From contig JANWIY010000116.1 in the NCBI GenBank assembly GCA_025449645.1, positions 1 to 42,649 of the forward strand: a stretch of 42,649 nucleotides of DNA, read 5' to 3'. This document shows, in pieces, positions 26,834 through 34,959 of the stretch. Position 1 is the stretch's first letter, and every line of letters begins with the position of its first letter. Below the pieces are notes generated by a model, which saw only the letters and a list, made by a program, of their open reading frames with translations, searched no databases and was not told the DNA's origin. Both the position numbers and the translations under genes were made by a program. The stretch comes from Chitinophagaceae bacterium. GTDB lineage: Bacteria; Bacteroidota; Bacteroidia; Chitinophagales; Chitinophagaceae.

Positions 26834-27092
26834 GGCGCAAAAATAGGTCAACTAATTATAAAAGATTCAGGACAGAATGATTTGATTTAAGAATTGTACG
26901 GAGAATAATTCATAATGATCCGGATTATTTTCATATCAAAGCCGCCACATGGAGCACATTTAAATTAAGATTGAAAATAGAAATTTCATTACTTTCGGGC
27001 TTTTTACCTGGACTTTAAACCAGGACAGGACCAGCCGGGTCAGCCGGACCAACCGAAGACGGCCCATTTTATTTACCTGGCAAATACTGAAT
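26834..27092. other. Divergent intergenic region glyA / nucleotidyltransferase
   Basis: This AT-rich spacer lies between two divergent genes and must hold both promoters; no convincing TTG-N19-TAnnTTTG pair was found. A short inverted repeat, CCTGG at 27007-27011 and CCAGG at 27020-27024 with an 8-nt loop, is followed by a GC-rich stretch with repeated GCCGG/ACC motifs. No small gene or riboswitch was recognised. Confidence 0.5.
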
Positions 27093-28091
27093 ATGAAAGC
27101 AATCATTCCCGTAGCTGGCGCCGGCACAAAATTACGACCGCATACCTATACCCAACCAAAAGCGCTGATTCCGCTGGCCGGCAAGACCATACTGAGCATT
27201 ATCGTTGATCAGCTGCTTGAAGCGGGCATCACCGAATTTATTTTTATTGTCGGATACCTGGGCACCAAGATCCAGGATTATGTTGTAGACAAATATCCGG
27301 GCCTGAATGCCCGTTTTGTTTTTCAGAATGAAAGACACGGGATTGGTCATGCAATCCTTTTAACAAAAGACCTGGTTGGTGACGATGAAATATTCATTGT
27401 GCTGGGGGATACGATTTGCGAATACGATACCCGCTCGGTTCTTGAAAAACAGGTTTCCACACTGGGCGTGAAAAGAGTGGATGATCCCAGAGATTTTGGC
27501 GTAGCTGAAATTGAGGAAGATGGATTTATCAGCCTGGTTGTAGAAAAACCACAAATTCCAAAATCCAATATGGCGCTTGTAGGTATTTACCGCATCCGGG
27601 AAACTTCGCTTCTGTTTAGCTGTCTCGAGAGCAATATCAAGAGTCAGCTTACGAGTTACGGAGAATATAACCTGACGGACGCGATTGAATGCATGATCCG
27701 CAACGGAGTGAAATTTGAATCATTCAAAGTGCAGAACTGGTTTGACTGCGGTAAAAAAGAAACCCTGCTGGAATCCAACGCCAAACTGCTCAAGAAATTC
27801 GGAAGTAATATTGCGCCGGATCACCAGCTGGAAAATACCATTATCATTCATCCTGTAAATATTGCATCCGGATGTGATATCAAAAATTCCATCATCGGAC
27901 CGAATGTGGCGATAGGCGAAAAAACTTCAGTCAACTATTCTATCATCAAGGATTCTATTATCGGGTCTTTCGCAGACCTGTTCGATATTGTGCTCACCCA
28001 TTCTCTCATTGGAAGTGATACGGAAGTAAAAGGTGAAAGCAGAAGTTTAAATATCGGGGACAATACGGAGATTGATTTGGGGGAAAGCTGA
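27093..28091 (+). CDS. Sugar-phosphate nucleotidyltransferase with C-terminal left-handed beta-helix
   Basis: This 332-residue enzyme has the nucleotidyltransferase signature GAGTKLRPHTYTQPKALIPLAG (residues 9-30, including Lys23). The metal-binding region VLGDTICE is near 108-115, and GEYNLTDAIE lies in the sugar-binding half. From about 250 the sequence shows hexapeptide-like I-I-G-x-N/F repeats (IIHPVNIASGCDIKNSIIGPNVAIG) of a left-handed beta-helix. Such enzymes make NDP-sugars (glucose-1-phosphate thymidylyl- or uridylyltransferase type) for surface glycans. The exact base and sugar cannot be told. The stop codon is followed after 4 nt by a heptamer repeat array. Confidence 0.9.
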   Translation: MKAIIPVAGAGTKLRPHTYTQPKALIPLAGKTILSIIVDQLLEAGITEFIFIVGYLGTKIQDYVVDKYPGLNARFVFQNERHGIGHAILLTKDLVGDDEIFIVLGDTICEYDTRSVLEKQVSTLGVKRVDDPRDFGVAEIEEDGFISLVVEKPQIPKSNMALVGIYRIRETSLLFSCLESNIKSQLTSYGEYNLTDAIECMIRNGVKFESFKVQNWFDCGKKETLLESNAKLLKKFGSNIAPDHQLENTIIIHPVNIASGCDIKNSIIGPNVAIGEKTSVNYSIIKDSIIGSFADLFDIVLTHSLIGSDTEVKGESRSLNIGDNTEIDLGES

Positions 28092-28095
28092 GGAG

Positions 28096-28191
28096 GAGTT
28101 ATGGATTATGAATTATGAGTTATGGGTGGAGAACAGGAGTTACGGGTGGAGAATTATGATTTTAGAACTCATAACCCATAATTCATAATCC
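28096..28191 (+). repeat. Heptamer array with inverted arm, locus 3 (between convergent genes)
   Basis: Units GAGTTAT, GGATTAT, GAATTAT and GAGTTAT occupy 28096-28123. After a GGGTGGA-containing interruption, GAGTTAC (28137-28143), GGGTGGA and GAATTAT (28151-28157) follow. The inverted arm carries ATAACCC, ATAATTC and ATAATCC at 28171-28191. The array fills the space between the nucleotidyltransferase stop (28091) and the stop of the convergent gene at 28201, leaving 4 and 9 nt. The units match those at 12277-12513 and 13334-13523 and point away from both stop codons. Confidence 0.92.
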
Positions 28192-28200
28192 TTAACTAAC

Positions 28201-28614
28201 CTACTTCATTCCCAAAATCCGAAGCAACGGGTATTCTGAATCATCGGGGAGGAGTTCGCCCGAATCCGGGAGTACTTCAACATTGATCTTCACGGTCTTT
28301 TTTTCTGTAATATCAATGACATCCTGGTACTTATATTTCTGATATCCTTTCTTCTCAAAGCGGAGATTAACATGGTTTGAGGGCAGCTGTTTAAAATAAT
28401 AATACCCTTCATTATCGGTGATGGTAGCTTCGCTTGGGTTGGTATTTCCGGAAACTTCTGCAGAAACCAATACACCGGAAACCGGCTTTTTGGTTATGGC
28501 ATCCACCACCTGGCCCCGAATGAGGCAGGGGCCGGATTTCCCATTACTTGCAAACAGGCTGCAGGTTAAGAAGGAAACAACGATCAGAAAAAACAGACCA
28601 AGATACTTTTTCAT
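28201..28614 (-). CDS. Secreted carboxypeptidase-regulatory-like domain protein
   Basis: This 137-residue protein has a signal peptide (about 1-23, ending SLFAS) and a single beta-sandwich of the CarboxypepD_reg type (about 30-112). Hallmarks are IRGQVVDAITKKPVSGVLV and TITDNEGYYYFKQLP. In Bacteroidota this domain is common at the N-terminus of SusC-like receptors, but here it stands alone. Its start overlaps the stop of the nitronate monooxygenase gene by 4 nt (ATGA), indicating translational coupling. No enzymatic role is expected; it may bind or stabilise an envelope partner. Confidence 0.85.
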   Translation of the reverse strand: MKKYLGLFFLIVVSFLTCSLFASNGKSGPCLIRGQVVDAITKKPVSGVLVSAEVSGNTNPSEATITDNEGYYYFKQLPSNHVNLRFEKKGYQKYKYQDVIDITEKKTVKINVEVLPDSGELLPDDSEYPLLRILGMK

Positions 28615-29573
28615 GATGTTTCAGGTTTACAAGATAGAGGATCGGCATGGGTTTTCCTAAATTCATCCCAGATATTTTCGAGGATCCTGGCAGCGGGAAG
28701 AATGTCTCTGACAAGCGAGCAGGCCTGCCCGATTTCAAGTTCTCCTTCTTCCAGATCACCTTCAAACATCCCCCTCCTCGCTCTTCCCTTTCCCAGCAAA
28801 TCCCTTAATTCATTTTCGGATGCACCTTTTCGTTCAGCCTCCGTCACCTGCTCGTAAAATCTGTTTTTAAGCAGGCGCACCGGCATCAATAACTTTAATG
28901 ACAATGAAGTGTCCCCTTCTGTTGCATGGAGCACTTTATTTTTAAAATCCGGATGGGACGATGCTTCTTCACTCAGTACAAAACGCGTTCCCATCTGGAC
29001 TCCCTGCGCACCAAGGCTAAAGGCTGCGAACATCTGCCTGCCGGTTGCAATTCCACCGGCAGCGATTACCGGGATGTCTACAGAGGCAACAACCGCGGGG
29101 ATCAATACCATCGAGGTCGTTTCTTCCCTACCATTATGGCCGCCTGCCTCAAAGCCTTCTGCCACCACGGCATCGCAGCCTGCCGCCTGGGCTTTTCGGG
29201 CAAATTTGCTGCTGCTCACCACATGCACTACCCGGATGCCCTCCTGCTTTAAGACGCTGGTCCAAGCCTCTGGGTTACCGGCCGAAGTAAAAACAATAGA
29301 AATTTTTTCTTCTATGACAACCCGGATATGCTTTTCAATCTCCGGATAAAGCAAAGGGATATTTACACCAAAATGGGCAGACGTGGCCGCTTTGCATTTT
29401 TTAATATGCTCCCTTAAGGTATCGGGATACATGCTGCCGCTGCCAATAAGGCCAAGGCCGCCTGAATTACTTACTGCGGAAGCCAGGCGCCACCCGCTAT
29501 TCCAGACCATACCGGCCTGGACAATGGGGTATTTAATCCCGAACAACCTGGTGATCGCGTTGGAGAAGACCAT
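28611..29573 (-). CDS. Nitronate monooxygenase / FMN-dependent NPD-like enzyme
   Basis: This 320-residue TIM-barrel flavoprotein of the nitronate monooxygenase family opens TRLFGIKYPIVQAGM. The putative catalytic His146 is in EGFEAGGHNG. The FMN phosphate-binding segment GGIATGRQMFAAFSLGAQGVQMGTRF follows. Related enzymes oxidise alkyl nitronates; FabK-type enoyl-ACP reductases share the fold, so the exact reaction is uncertain. It leads a two-gene unit with the secreted protein at 28201-28614. It diverges from the lipoprotein gene at 29662. Confidence 0.88.
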   Translation of the reverse strand: MVFSNAITRLFGIKYPIVQAGMVWNSGWRLASAVSNSGGLGLIGSGSMYPDTLREHIKKCKAATSAHFGVNIPLLYPEIEKHIRVVIEEKISIVFTSAGNPEAWTSVLKQEGIRVVHVVSSSKFARKAQAAGCDAVVAEGFEAGGHNGREETTSMVLIPAVVASVDIPVIAAGGIATGRQMFAAFSLGAQGVQMGTRFVLSEEASSHPDFKNKVLHATEGDTSLSLKLLMPVRLLKNRFYEQVTEAERKGASENELRDLLGKGRARRGMFEGDLEEGELEIGQACSLVRDILPAARILENIWDEFRKTHADPLSCKPETS

Positions 29574-29661
29574 TCAACGTTAAAGGTAGCCCGTTGATAG
29601 TTTGTTTTTTTTAATTCTTGCTAAAAAAGTATATTTATGGGGGATCTTTCAAGATTGAGGA

Positions 29662-30438
29662 ATGAATAAACCTTTGCTGCTACTTCTGGGTGCGGGCTGT
29701 ATGGTTTCATGCCATAAAGACGGGGATAGTCTGGCCAATACCTGGACCTGGTTCGGCACCCAAAATACTGCTGTTTACAATTACGTTCTCATAAATGCCA
29801 ACCAGGTTATCAACAAGGCGGACAGCAATGAACTGCATATCGGGGTCAGTGCTGCTTTTATTGACAGTACCAGCAGGCAGGTAACGGCAGTGAATGCCTT
29901 AACGGTAAACAATCAACAGATCCAGCCGGGCGTTGATTATACTTACAATTACAATTACACCCCCGGTAGCTCCAAAGACCTTCCTCTTTTCGGTACCGAT
30001 GTAAACGTGACTATCCGTGGAACGGGAGATGATGACACGGTCAGCAGGTCTGTTTACCTGCCCAAGCAACTCATGCGTCTGATTTCCGATTACCCTGACA
30101 CGGTTCACCTAAAGCTTGGGGTTCCTTTGAGTTGGTCCCCTGACAAGGACAATACCTGGGGAAATGTATTGATCCAACTCTTCTATTACGTTGATCTCAG
30201 CAAAAAAGTGGATTCGACCCTTCCCGGAAAGATCAATACAGTGAGCATCACTGTACCGGATAACGGGAATTATTTCCTGTCTCCAAAGGATCTGGAGCTT
30301 TTCCCTATCCATGCTATTATCGGAATTACAATTGCACGCGGAACCCAGAATGAAGCCATTCTGCCGCTTTCCCGCAAGCACATTTTTTATTTTTCCAGCG
30401 CTTCCGTTAGCACTACACCCCTTCCGGTCAGGGATTAG
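29662..30438 (+). CDS. Lipoprotein of unknown function
   Basis: This 258-residue protein has a lipoprotein signal peptide; the lipobox reads MVSC with Cys17 as the lipidated residue, followed by HKDGDS. The acidic residues after the cysteine fit the surface-export signal described for Bacteroidota lipoproteins (inference). The mature part is Asn/Thr/Tyr-rich and beta-prone; no domain was recognised. It converges on the ABC-2 permease gene with only 5 nt between the stop codons. Confidence 0.75.
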   Translation: MNKPLLLLLGAGCMVSCHKDGDSLANTWTWFGTQNTAVYNYVLINANQVINKADSNELHIGVSAAFIDSTSRQVTAVNALTVNNQQIQPGVDYTYNYNYTPGSSKDLPLFGTDVNVTIRGTGDDDTVSRSVYLPKQLMRLISDYPDTVHLKLGVPLSWSPDKDNTWGNVLIQLFYYVDLSKKVDSTLPGKINTVSITVPDNGNYFLSPKDLELFPIHAIIGITIARGTQNEAILPLSRKHIFYFSSASVSTTPLPVRD

Positions 30439-30443
30439 GCTGA

Positions 30444-31778
30444 TCATTGTTTTTTCCAAGCCCACTTCCACATGGTTTTCCAGCCCGGCTTTTTACCATA
30501 CATCAGGATTCCTGTTCTGTAGATTTTTCCTGCCATCCAGGTAGTGAACAGAAAACCGGCTGCAAGGAATGTCATCGAAAGCAAAAGCTGCCAGTACGGA
30601 ACGCTTCCCGGTACACCATAGGGGATCCTGGCCATCATCACGATCGGGGAACTGAACGGGATGATGCTTGCCCAAACGGAGAGCGATCCGCCCGGATCCT
30701 GGGCAGCGATGGACATGATAATAAAAGAAAAAATGATCGGCATGCTGATCGGTAATAAAAGCGACTGGGCTTCCTGGGGATCTTCGTTCACAACACTTCC
30801 CACAGCAGCAAAAAGAGAAGCGTAAAATAGATAACCGCCAAGGAAATAATAAATGAAACACCCGATGATCAGCAACCAATTGGTATTGGCGATGGATTGT
30901 TTTACTTCAAAAATCTGTCGGGCGGCTTCACTGGATTGAACGGAGGAGGCGCTTGTCATGGCATTTGTCTGCTGCATATTGTTTACCTCCGTGAGCAATT
31001 CATGAGGAATAAAGGCCTGTGCTACGCCTGCAAGCAATACGATCAGGCCGATCCACAAAATAAACTGTGTAAGACCTACGGCCCCGATGCCAATGATCTT
31101 GCCCAGCATGAGGGGGAAGGGTTTCACGGAACTCACAATCACCTCAGCAACGCGGCTGGTTTTTTCTTCCATGACGCCACGCATCACGGCTGCGCCATAA
31201 ATAAATGTGAGCAGGTAAATTAAAAATCCGCAAGCATAACCGATACCATAGGAAAGCCCCTGGCTCGATGCTCTTGAATTCTTGCCCTCATCAGAGAAAG
31301 TCTTTAGCTCGGCAATATCGGCATCATCACGGATGGAGTCAAGTCGCGCGCGGGTCAGATTGGTTTTTGTGAATATCAGATGGTCGGTAATCGCTGAAGA
31401 AATCCGTTTTTCCAGATCATCGATATTAGCGAGCCCCAGCTGTTTTTTATATTTTAAACGTACGATTGTTTTTTCTCCTTCATTCAGCAATGGAATGATC
31501 AGCACGGCGGAACAATTCTTTTCGGTATAGTTCAGGCTGTCGATGCCCGGACCGAAATCAAAGCTGATTGTTGAATCACTTTTGAGATAGTCTTTAAAAT
31601 ATCCGTTCTGATCAATTACGGCTACGCGATGGCTTGTCTTTCCTTTGATTGCAAGTGCCACCGTTCCTGATATGAGCAGTACAATCATTATGGGCAGGAG
31701 AAAAGTGGAAAGAAGAAATGTTTTATTCCTGACGCGTGTGATATATTCCCTTCGGACGATTAAACCGATTTTTTTCAT
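30444..31778 (-). CDS. ABC-2 type permease, NatB-like
   Basis: This 444-residue membrane protein has one N-terminal segment (about 24-46), a soluble extracytoplasmic region of about 130 residues, and five or six further segments in the C-terminal part. This topology matches NatB, the membrane subunit of Na+-efflux-type ABC-2 exporters, and opens KKIGLIVRREYITRVRNKTFLLS. The partner ATPase (31783-32715) ends 4 nt before this start. The cargo is not established; NatAB homologues are often named from similarity alone. Confidence 0.88.
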   Translation of the reverse strand: MKKIGLIVRREYITRVRNKTFLLSTFLLPIMIVLLISGTVALAIKGKTSHRVAVIDQNGYFKDYLKSDSTISFDFGPGIDSLNYTEKNCSAVLIIPLLNEGEKTIVRLKYKKQLGLANIDDLEKRISSAITDHLIFTKTNLTRARLDSIRDDADIAELKTFSDEGKNSRASSQGLSYGIGYACGFLIYLLTFIYGAAVMRGVMEEKTSRVAEVIVSSVKPFPLMLGKIIGIGAVGLTQFILWIGLIVLLAGVAQAFIPHELLTEVNNMQQTNAMTSASSVQSSEAARQIFEVKQSIANTNWLLIIGCFIYYFLGGYLFYASLFAAVGSVVNEDPQEAQSLLLPISMPIIFSFIIMSIAAQDPGGSLSVWASIIPFSSPIVMMARIPYGVPGSVPYWQLLLSMTFLAAGFLFTTWMAGKIYRTGILMYGKKPGWKTMWKWAWKKQ

Positions 31779-31782
31779 ACAA

Positions 31783-32715
31783 TCAGGATTGAATGGTTTG
31801 AAACTGACGGGAAACAGAAGTTCCTTCTACCAGTTTAATAAAAATTTCGTTCAGAGAAGGCAGGAGCTCCGTAAAATCGGAAATACTGCTCTTTCCGCCG
31901 ATGAAATATTCCAGCACTTCATTGGGTGTATGGCCCTCCTTAATTCGCAGCGTGAGAATACCGTCATGCTGCGTTAGCAGATCAAAGAAATTATTGCTGA
32001 GGTTTTCAGGAAGTGGCCTTGCGGTAATGCGGAAGAGATTCTCCTTGAACTGTTGCTTCACGTCTGAAATGCGACCGTCAAGGATCTTTTGTCCTTTATT
32101 GATCAGGATGATATGATCACATATCTCTTCAACCTGCTCCATCCGGTGTGTACTGAAAATAATTGAAGACCCATTGGCAGCAAGACGGAAGATTTCATCT
32201 TTAATCAGGTTTGCATTGATCGGATCAAGGCCACTAAATGGTTCATCGAGAATAATCAATTCTGGTTCGTGCAGTACAGTAATCACGAATTGAAGTTTCT
32301 GGGCCATGCCCTTACTCAGGTCCTCAATTTTTTTATTCCACCAGCTTTGCATTTCAAAACGCTGGAACCATTTCTTAACACTTGCTGTGGCTTCGGCCCT
32401 GGACAAGCCTTTTAATTGGGCCAGATAAATAGCCTGCTCCCCGATTTTCATTTTCTTATAGAGTCCTCTTTCTTCAGGCATGTATCCTATGCGGTGCGCA
32501 TCATTATCGGGATTGAATTTTTTCCCGTTCAGCATGATGTTTCCTTCATCGGGATAGAATATGCCGGTGATCATGCGGATGAGGGTCGTTTTGCCTGCTC
32601 CATTGGGGCCAAGCAATCCGAAGATGGTTCCTTGCTCTAATTTAAAACTGATATCATCCACTGCTTTCTGCGTGGCAAAATATTTTTTCAGATGAAACAC
32701 TTCAAGCATTGACAT
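31783..32715 (-). CDS. ABC transporter ATP-binding protein, NatA-like
   Basis: This 310-residue ATPase starts at the ATG at 32715; another ATG two codons later is equally possible, and an upstream TTG would add eleven atypical residues. Walker A GPNGAGKT is at 36-43, signature LSKGMAQK at 133-140, Walker B LIILDEP at 153-159, and the H-loop is in STHRMEQ. The C-terminal 80 residues form an accessory domain. Its start overlaps the 3' end of the FAD dehydrogenase gene by 14 nt, linking the three minus-strand genes into one transcription unit with NatB. Confidence 0.9.
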   Translation of the reverse strand: MSMLEVFHLKKYFATQKAVDDISFKLEQGTIFGLLGPNGAGKTTLIRMITGIFYPDEGNIMLNGKKFNPDNDAHRIGYMPEERGLYKKMKIGEQAIYLAQLKGLSRAEATASVKKWFQRFEMQSWWNKKIEDLSKGMAQKLQFVITVLHEPELIILDEPFSGLDPINANLIKDEIFRLAANGSSIIFSTHRMEQVEEICDHIILINKGQKILDGRISDVKQQFKENLFRITARPLPENLSNNFFDLLTQHDGILTLRIKEGHTPNEVLEYFIGGKSSISDFTELLPSLNEIFIKLVEGTSVSRQFQTIQS

Positions 32716-34300
32716 GAATTGTTGTTTTGGATGAAAAAATTCCTGCAATTGTTTCGGCTACACGCTCACCATCCATAGCTGCGCTCATGATGCCACCGGC
32801 ATATCCGGCTCCTTCGCCGCAGGGAAATAGATTTTTCACTTGCGGGTGGGCCAGTGTGCCGGGGTCACGCGGTATCCGCACAGGCGAGGAGGTCCTTGAT
32901 TCCGTTGCCACAATCACTGCTTCGTTGGTATAATAACCTTTCATTTTTTTACCGAACTCCGCGAAGCTTTTCCGCAAACTTCGTGCAATCAGGGATGGAA
33001 ATACTTCCGCTACCGGCGAAGAAGTCAGTCCCGGAACATAAGAACAATCCGGCAAAGAAACTGAATGTTTATTATTTGCGAAATCGATCATCCGCTGGCC
33101 GGGTGCTTTGAAGCGGCCGCCCCCGATCTGATATGCCCGATGTTCCACGGATGATTGGAAATACATGGCCGCCAAAGCTCCGTGTTTTTCAAATTCTTTC
33201 CAATCCGCTGCTTCTATATTGACTACGATACCTGAATTGGCATAAGGATTATTCCGCCTGGAAGGGGACCAGCCGTTAACGACCAATTCACCTTCATCAG
33301 TGGCTGCCGGCGCAATGATCCCTCCCGGGCACATGCAAAATGAAAAAACGGTTTTGGGATTTACGTCACTGACCAGCTGATAGGATGCCGGGGGAAGATG
33401 TTTTGCCCTGGCATCAGCTGGGCCTGGAAAATGGTATTGGATGGCATTGATGAGTTCCTGGGGATGTTCCACACGCACGCCGAGAGCAAAAGGCTTTGGT
33501 TCGATTAGGATTTTTTTTTGGTGAAGCAGTTGAAAGATATCCCTGGCTGAATGCCCTGTAGCGAGGATCAGCGCATCAGCAGGATAGCAAGCGCCATCCG
33601 CTGTAAATACTTCCCGGATCCTGTCGTTTACAGATGACCAGCCGGTGAGTTTTTTCTCAAAAAGCAATTCACCGCCGCAGGCAATAATAAAATGCCTCAG
33701 GGCAGTGATGATGCCGGGAAGTTTATTCGTTCCGATATGAGGATGCGCATCATATAAGATAGATTCGTCCGCCCCGAACTGAACGAAGAGGTCCAGGATA
33801 CGATGGATATTTCCCCTCTTATTACTTCTCGTATATAATTTGCCGTCGCTGTATGTGCCTGCGCCTCCCTCCCCGAAACAGTAATTGCTCTCGGGGTTGA
33901 TGATGCCTTCCTTATTCAAAATGGCCAGGTCACGGCGGCGTGCGCGTGTATCCTTGCCTCTTTCGAGAAGCACAGGCCGGATGCCTGCTTCGATGAGCCG
34001 CAACGCAGCAAAGAGCCCTGCAGGGCCGGCACCTGCGATAAGTACAGTCTTTGCGGCATGTGAAACATCCTTTTTGGATTGATGAGCGATCTGCCGCTGA
34101 AGATAGGGTTCGTTAATAAATACGGCTGCAGTGAGAAGGATCTGGGGATGTTTGGACCTTGCGTCTACAGTCCGTTTGAGAAGATGAAATCCGGTGATGC
34201 TTTTTTCCGGGAAACCAACTGACCGCGCGAGTTCATTTTTAATCAGTTCTTCGCTGGCGGCGACAGAAGGTTCAACTTTTATCTGAATTTTTTTTTGCAT
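32702..34300 (-). CDS. FAD-dependent dehydrogenase (COG2509-like)
   Basis: This 532-residue flavoprotein has an N-terminal region of about 80 residues preceding the FAD-binding Rossmann motif GAGPAG (90-95). Glu at the end of the second strand (LLERG) contacts the ribose. Family phrases FGEGGAGTYSDGKLYTR, GTNKLPGI and PCGEGAGYAGGIMSAAMDG are present. These fit the uncharacterised dehydrogenase group COG2509. The substrate is unknown. It is the first gene of a minus-strand unit with the NatA/NatB transporter. A 659-nt spacer separates it from dnaA. Confidence 0.87.
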   Translation of the reverse strand: MQKKIQIKVEPSVAASEELIKNELARSVGFPEKSITGFHLLKRTVDARSKHPQILLTAAVFINEPYLQRQIAHQSKKDVSHAAKTVLIAGAGPAGLFAALRLIEAGIRPVLLERGKDTRARRRDLAILNKEGIINPESNYCFGEGGAGTYSDGKLYTRSNKRGNIHRILDLFVQFGADESILYDAHPHIGTNKLPGIITALRHFIIACGGELLFEKKLTGWSSVNDRIREVFTADGACYPADALILATGHSARDIFQLLHQKKILIEPKPFALGVRVEHPQELINAIQYHFPGPADARAKHLPPASYQLVSDVNPKTVFSFCMCPGGIIAPAATDEGELVVNGWSPSRRNNPYANSGIVVNIEAADWKEFEKHGALAAMYFQSSVEHRAYQIGGGRFKAPGQRMIDFANNKHSVSLPDCSYVPGLTSSPVAEVFPSLIARSLRKSFAEFGKKMKGYYTNEAVIVATESRTSSPVRIPRDPGTLAHPQVKNLFPCGEGAGYAGGIMSAAMDGERVAETIAGIFSSKTTIHVNA

Positions 34301-34347
34301 CCAAAATTATCGTAACCGTCCGGCAGAAAGTACTTAAAAATCAGTAG

Positions 34348-34436
34348 ATGGTAAAACCAGGGAAGGGAAATTTCTTAAAGAAATTTTCTGTTCAATTTAT
34401 AATCAGGTAGTTTCCTTGAACTGCCTGGTTTACCAT
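34348..34436. repeat. Nested and competing inverted repeats
   Basis: Outer arms: ATGGTAAAACCAGG (34348-34361) and CCTGGTTTACCAT (34424-34436), complementary apart from one extra A. Nested palindrome: AAATTTCTT-A-AAGAAATTT (34368-34386). Alternative stem: CAGGTAGTT (34404-34412) with AACTGCCTG (34419-34427), one G-T pair and a 6-nt loop. The outer and alternative stems share bases 34424-34427, so they exclude each other. On the minus strand this would lie in the leader of the FAD dehydrogenase gene, 48 nt before its start. Confidence 0.65.
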
Positions 34437-34558
34437 GCTTTAATGAAAGGTATGATGAAACCCGGAAGAAGGCTCTAAATTTTTTTTCAAAAAATCGGAT
34501 CATAAAATAGAATGGTATCAAATTATCTGTATCTTCAATCGGTTCTCAACAATATTAT

Positions 34559-34702
34559 ATGGAGAAATATTTTAATCCAGCGCACCGTTCATTTGCCGTC
34601 TCCATTTTTACACTGCGCAAACCGCAGCCCCGCTTGAGTTTTGTTGATCCCGCTCTTTTTGTGAATCGTCGTCTGATGGCGGTTCACCGAAGTCCGTCGT
34701 AA
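34559..34702 (+). CDS. Possible 47-residue small protein
   Basis: An ATG at 34559 opens a frame of 47 residues, starting MEKYFNPAHRSFAVSIF and ending in a basic tail (VNRRLMAVHRSPS). It lies alone in the spacer upstream of dnaA. There is no recognisable domain, no clear promoter, and no paralogue in the window. A frame of this length can occur by chance in 659 nt, so it is listed as possible only. Confidence 0.2.
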   Translation: MEKYFNPAHRSFAVSIFTLRKPQPRLSFVDPALFVNRRLMAVHRSPS

Positions 34703-34959
34703 TTTACTGACTGGTGATGCACGGGTAAATTTAATCCATCAGTTTAAGCTTGAGCTTTCCCGGTTCTTTATTTTTGAAGGTAAAATAACATGATCTCTTA
34801 TGCTTCGGATGGCTACTTGAAATAACCAACTAATAAAAAATTTTTTATTCAGAAATTAATCTTGATATTCGTCCCCCTGCGAAAATTTGGTCCCGGGAGT
34901 TCCCGAGAAAACCTTAAAAAAACGATTTTTCACAAAGCCTTAAAACTGCCCTTTTTGTA

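Larger units (their letters stand above)
34301..34959. other. 659-nt intergenic region upstream of dnaA
   Basis: This AT-rich spacer lies between two divergent genes. It contains a perfect 9-bp palindrome (AAATTTCTT/AAGAAATTT, 34368-34386) nested inside a long imperfect inverted repeat (34348-34361 with 34424-34436). A third stem (34404-34412 with 34419-34427) competes with the outer one. A self-complementary AT tract lies at 34832-34849. No 9/9 DnaA box TTATCCACA was found on either strand, so there is no support for an origin here. A 47-codon frame lies at 34559-34702. Confidence 0.6.

Noticed and set aside
34301-34959. Replication origin next to dnaA
   Set aside because: No full DnaA boxes (TTATCCACA or its complement) were found; the nearest matches have at least two mismatches, and AT-rich palindromes alone are not enough.
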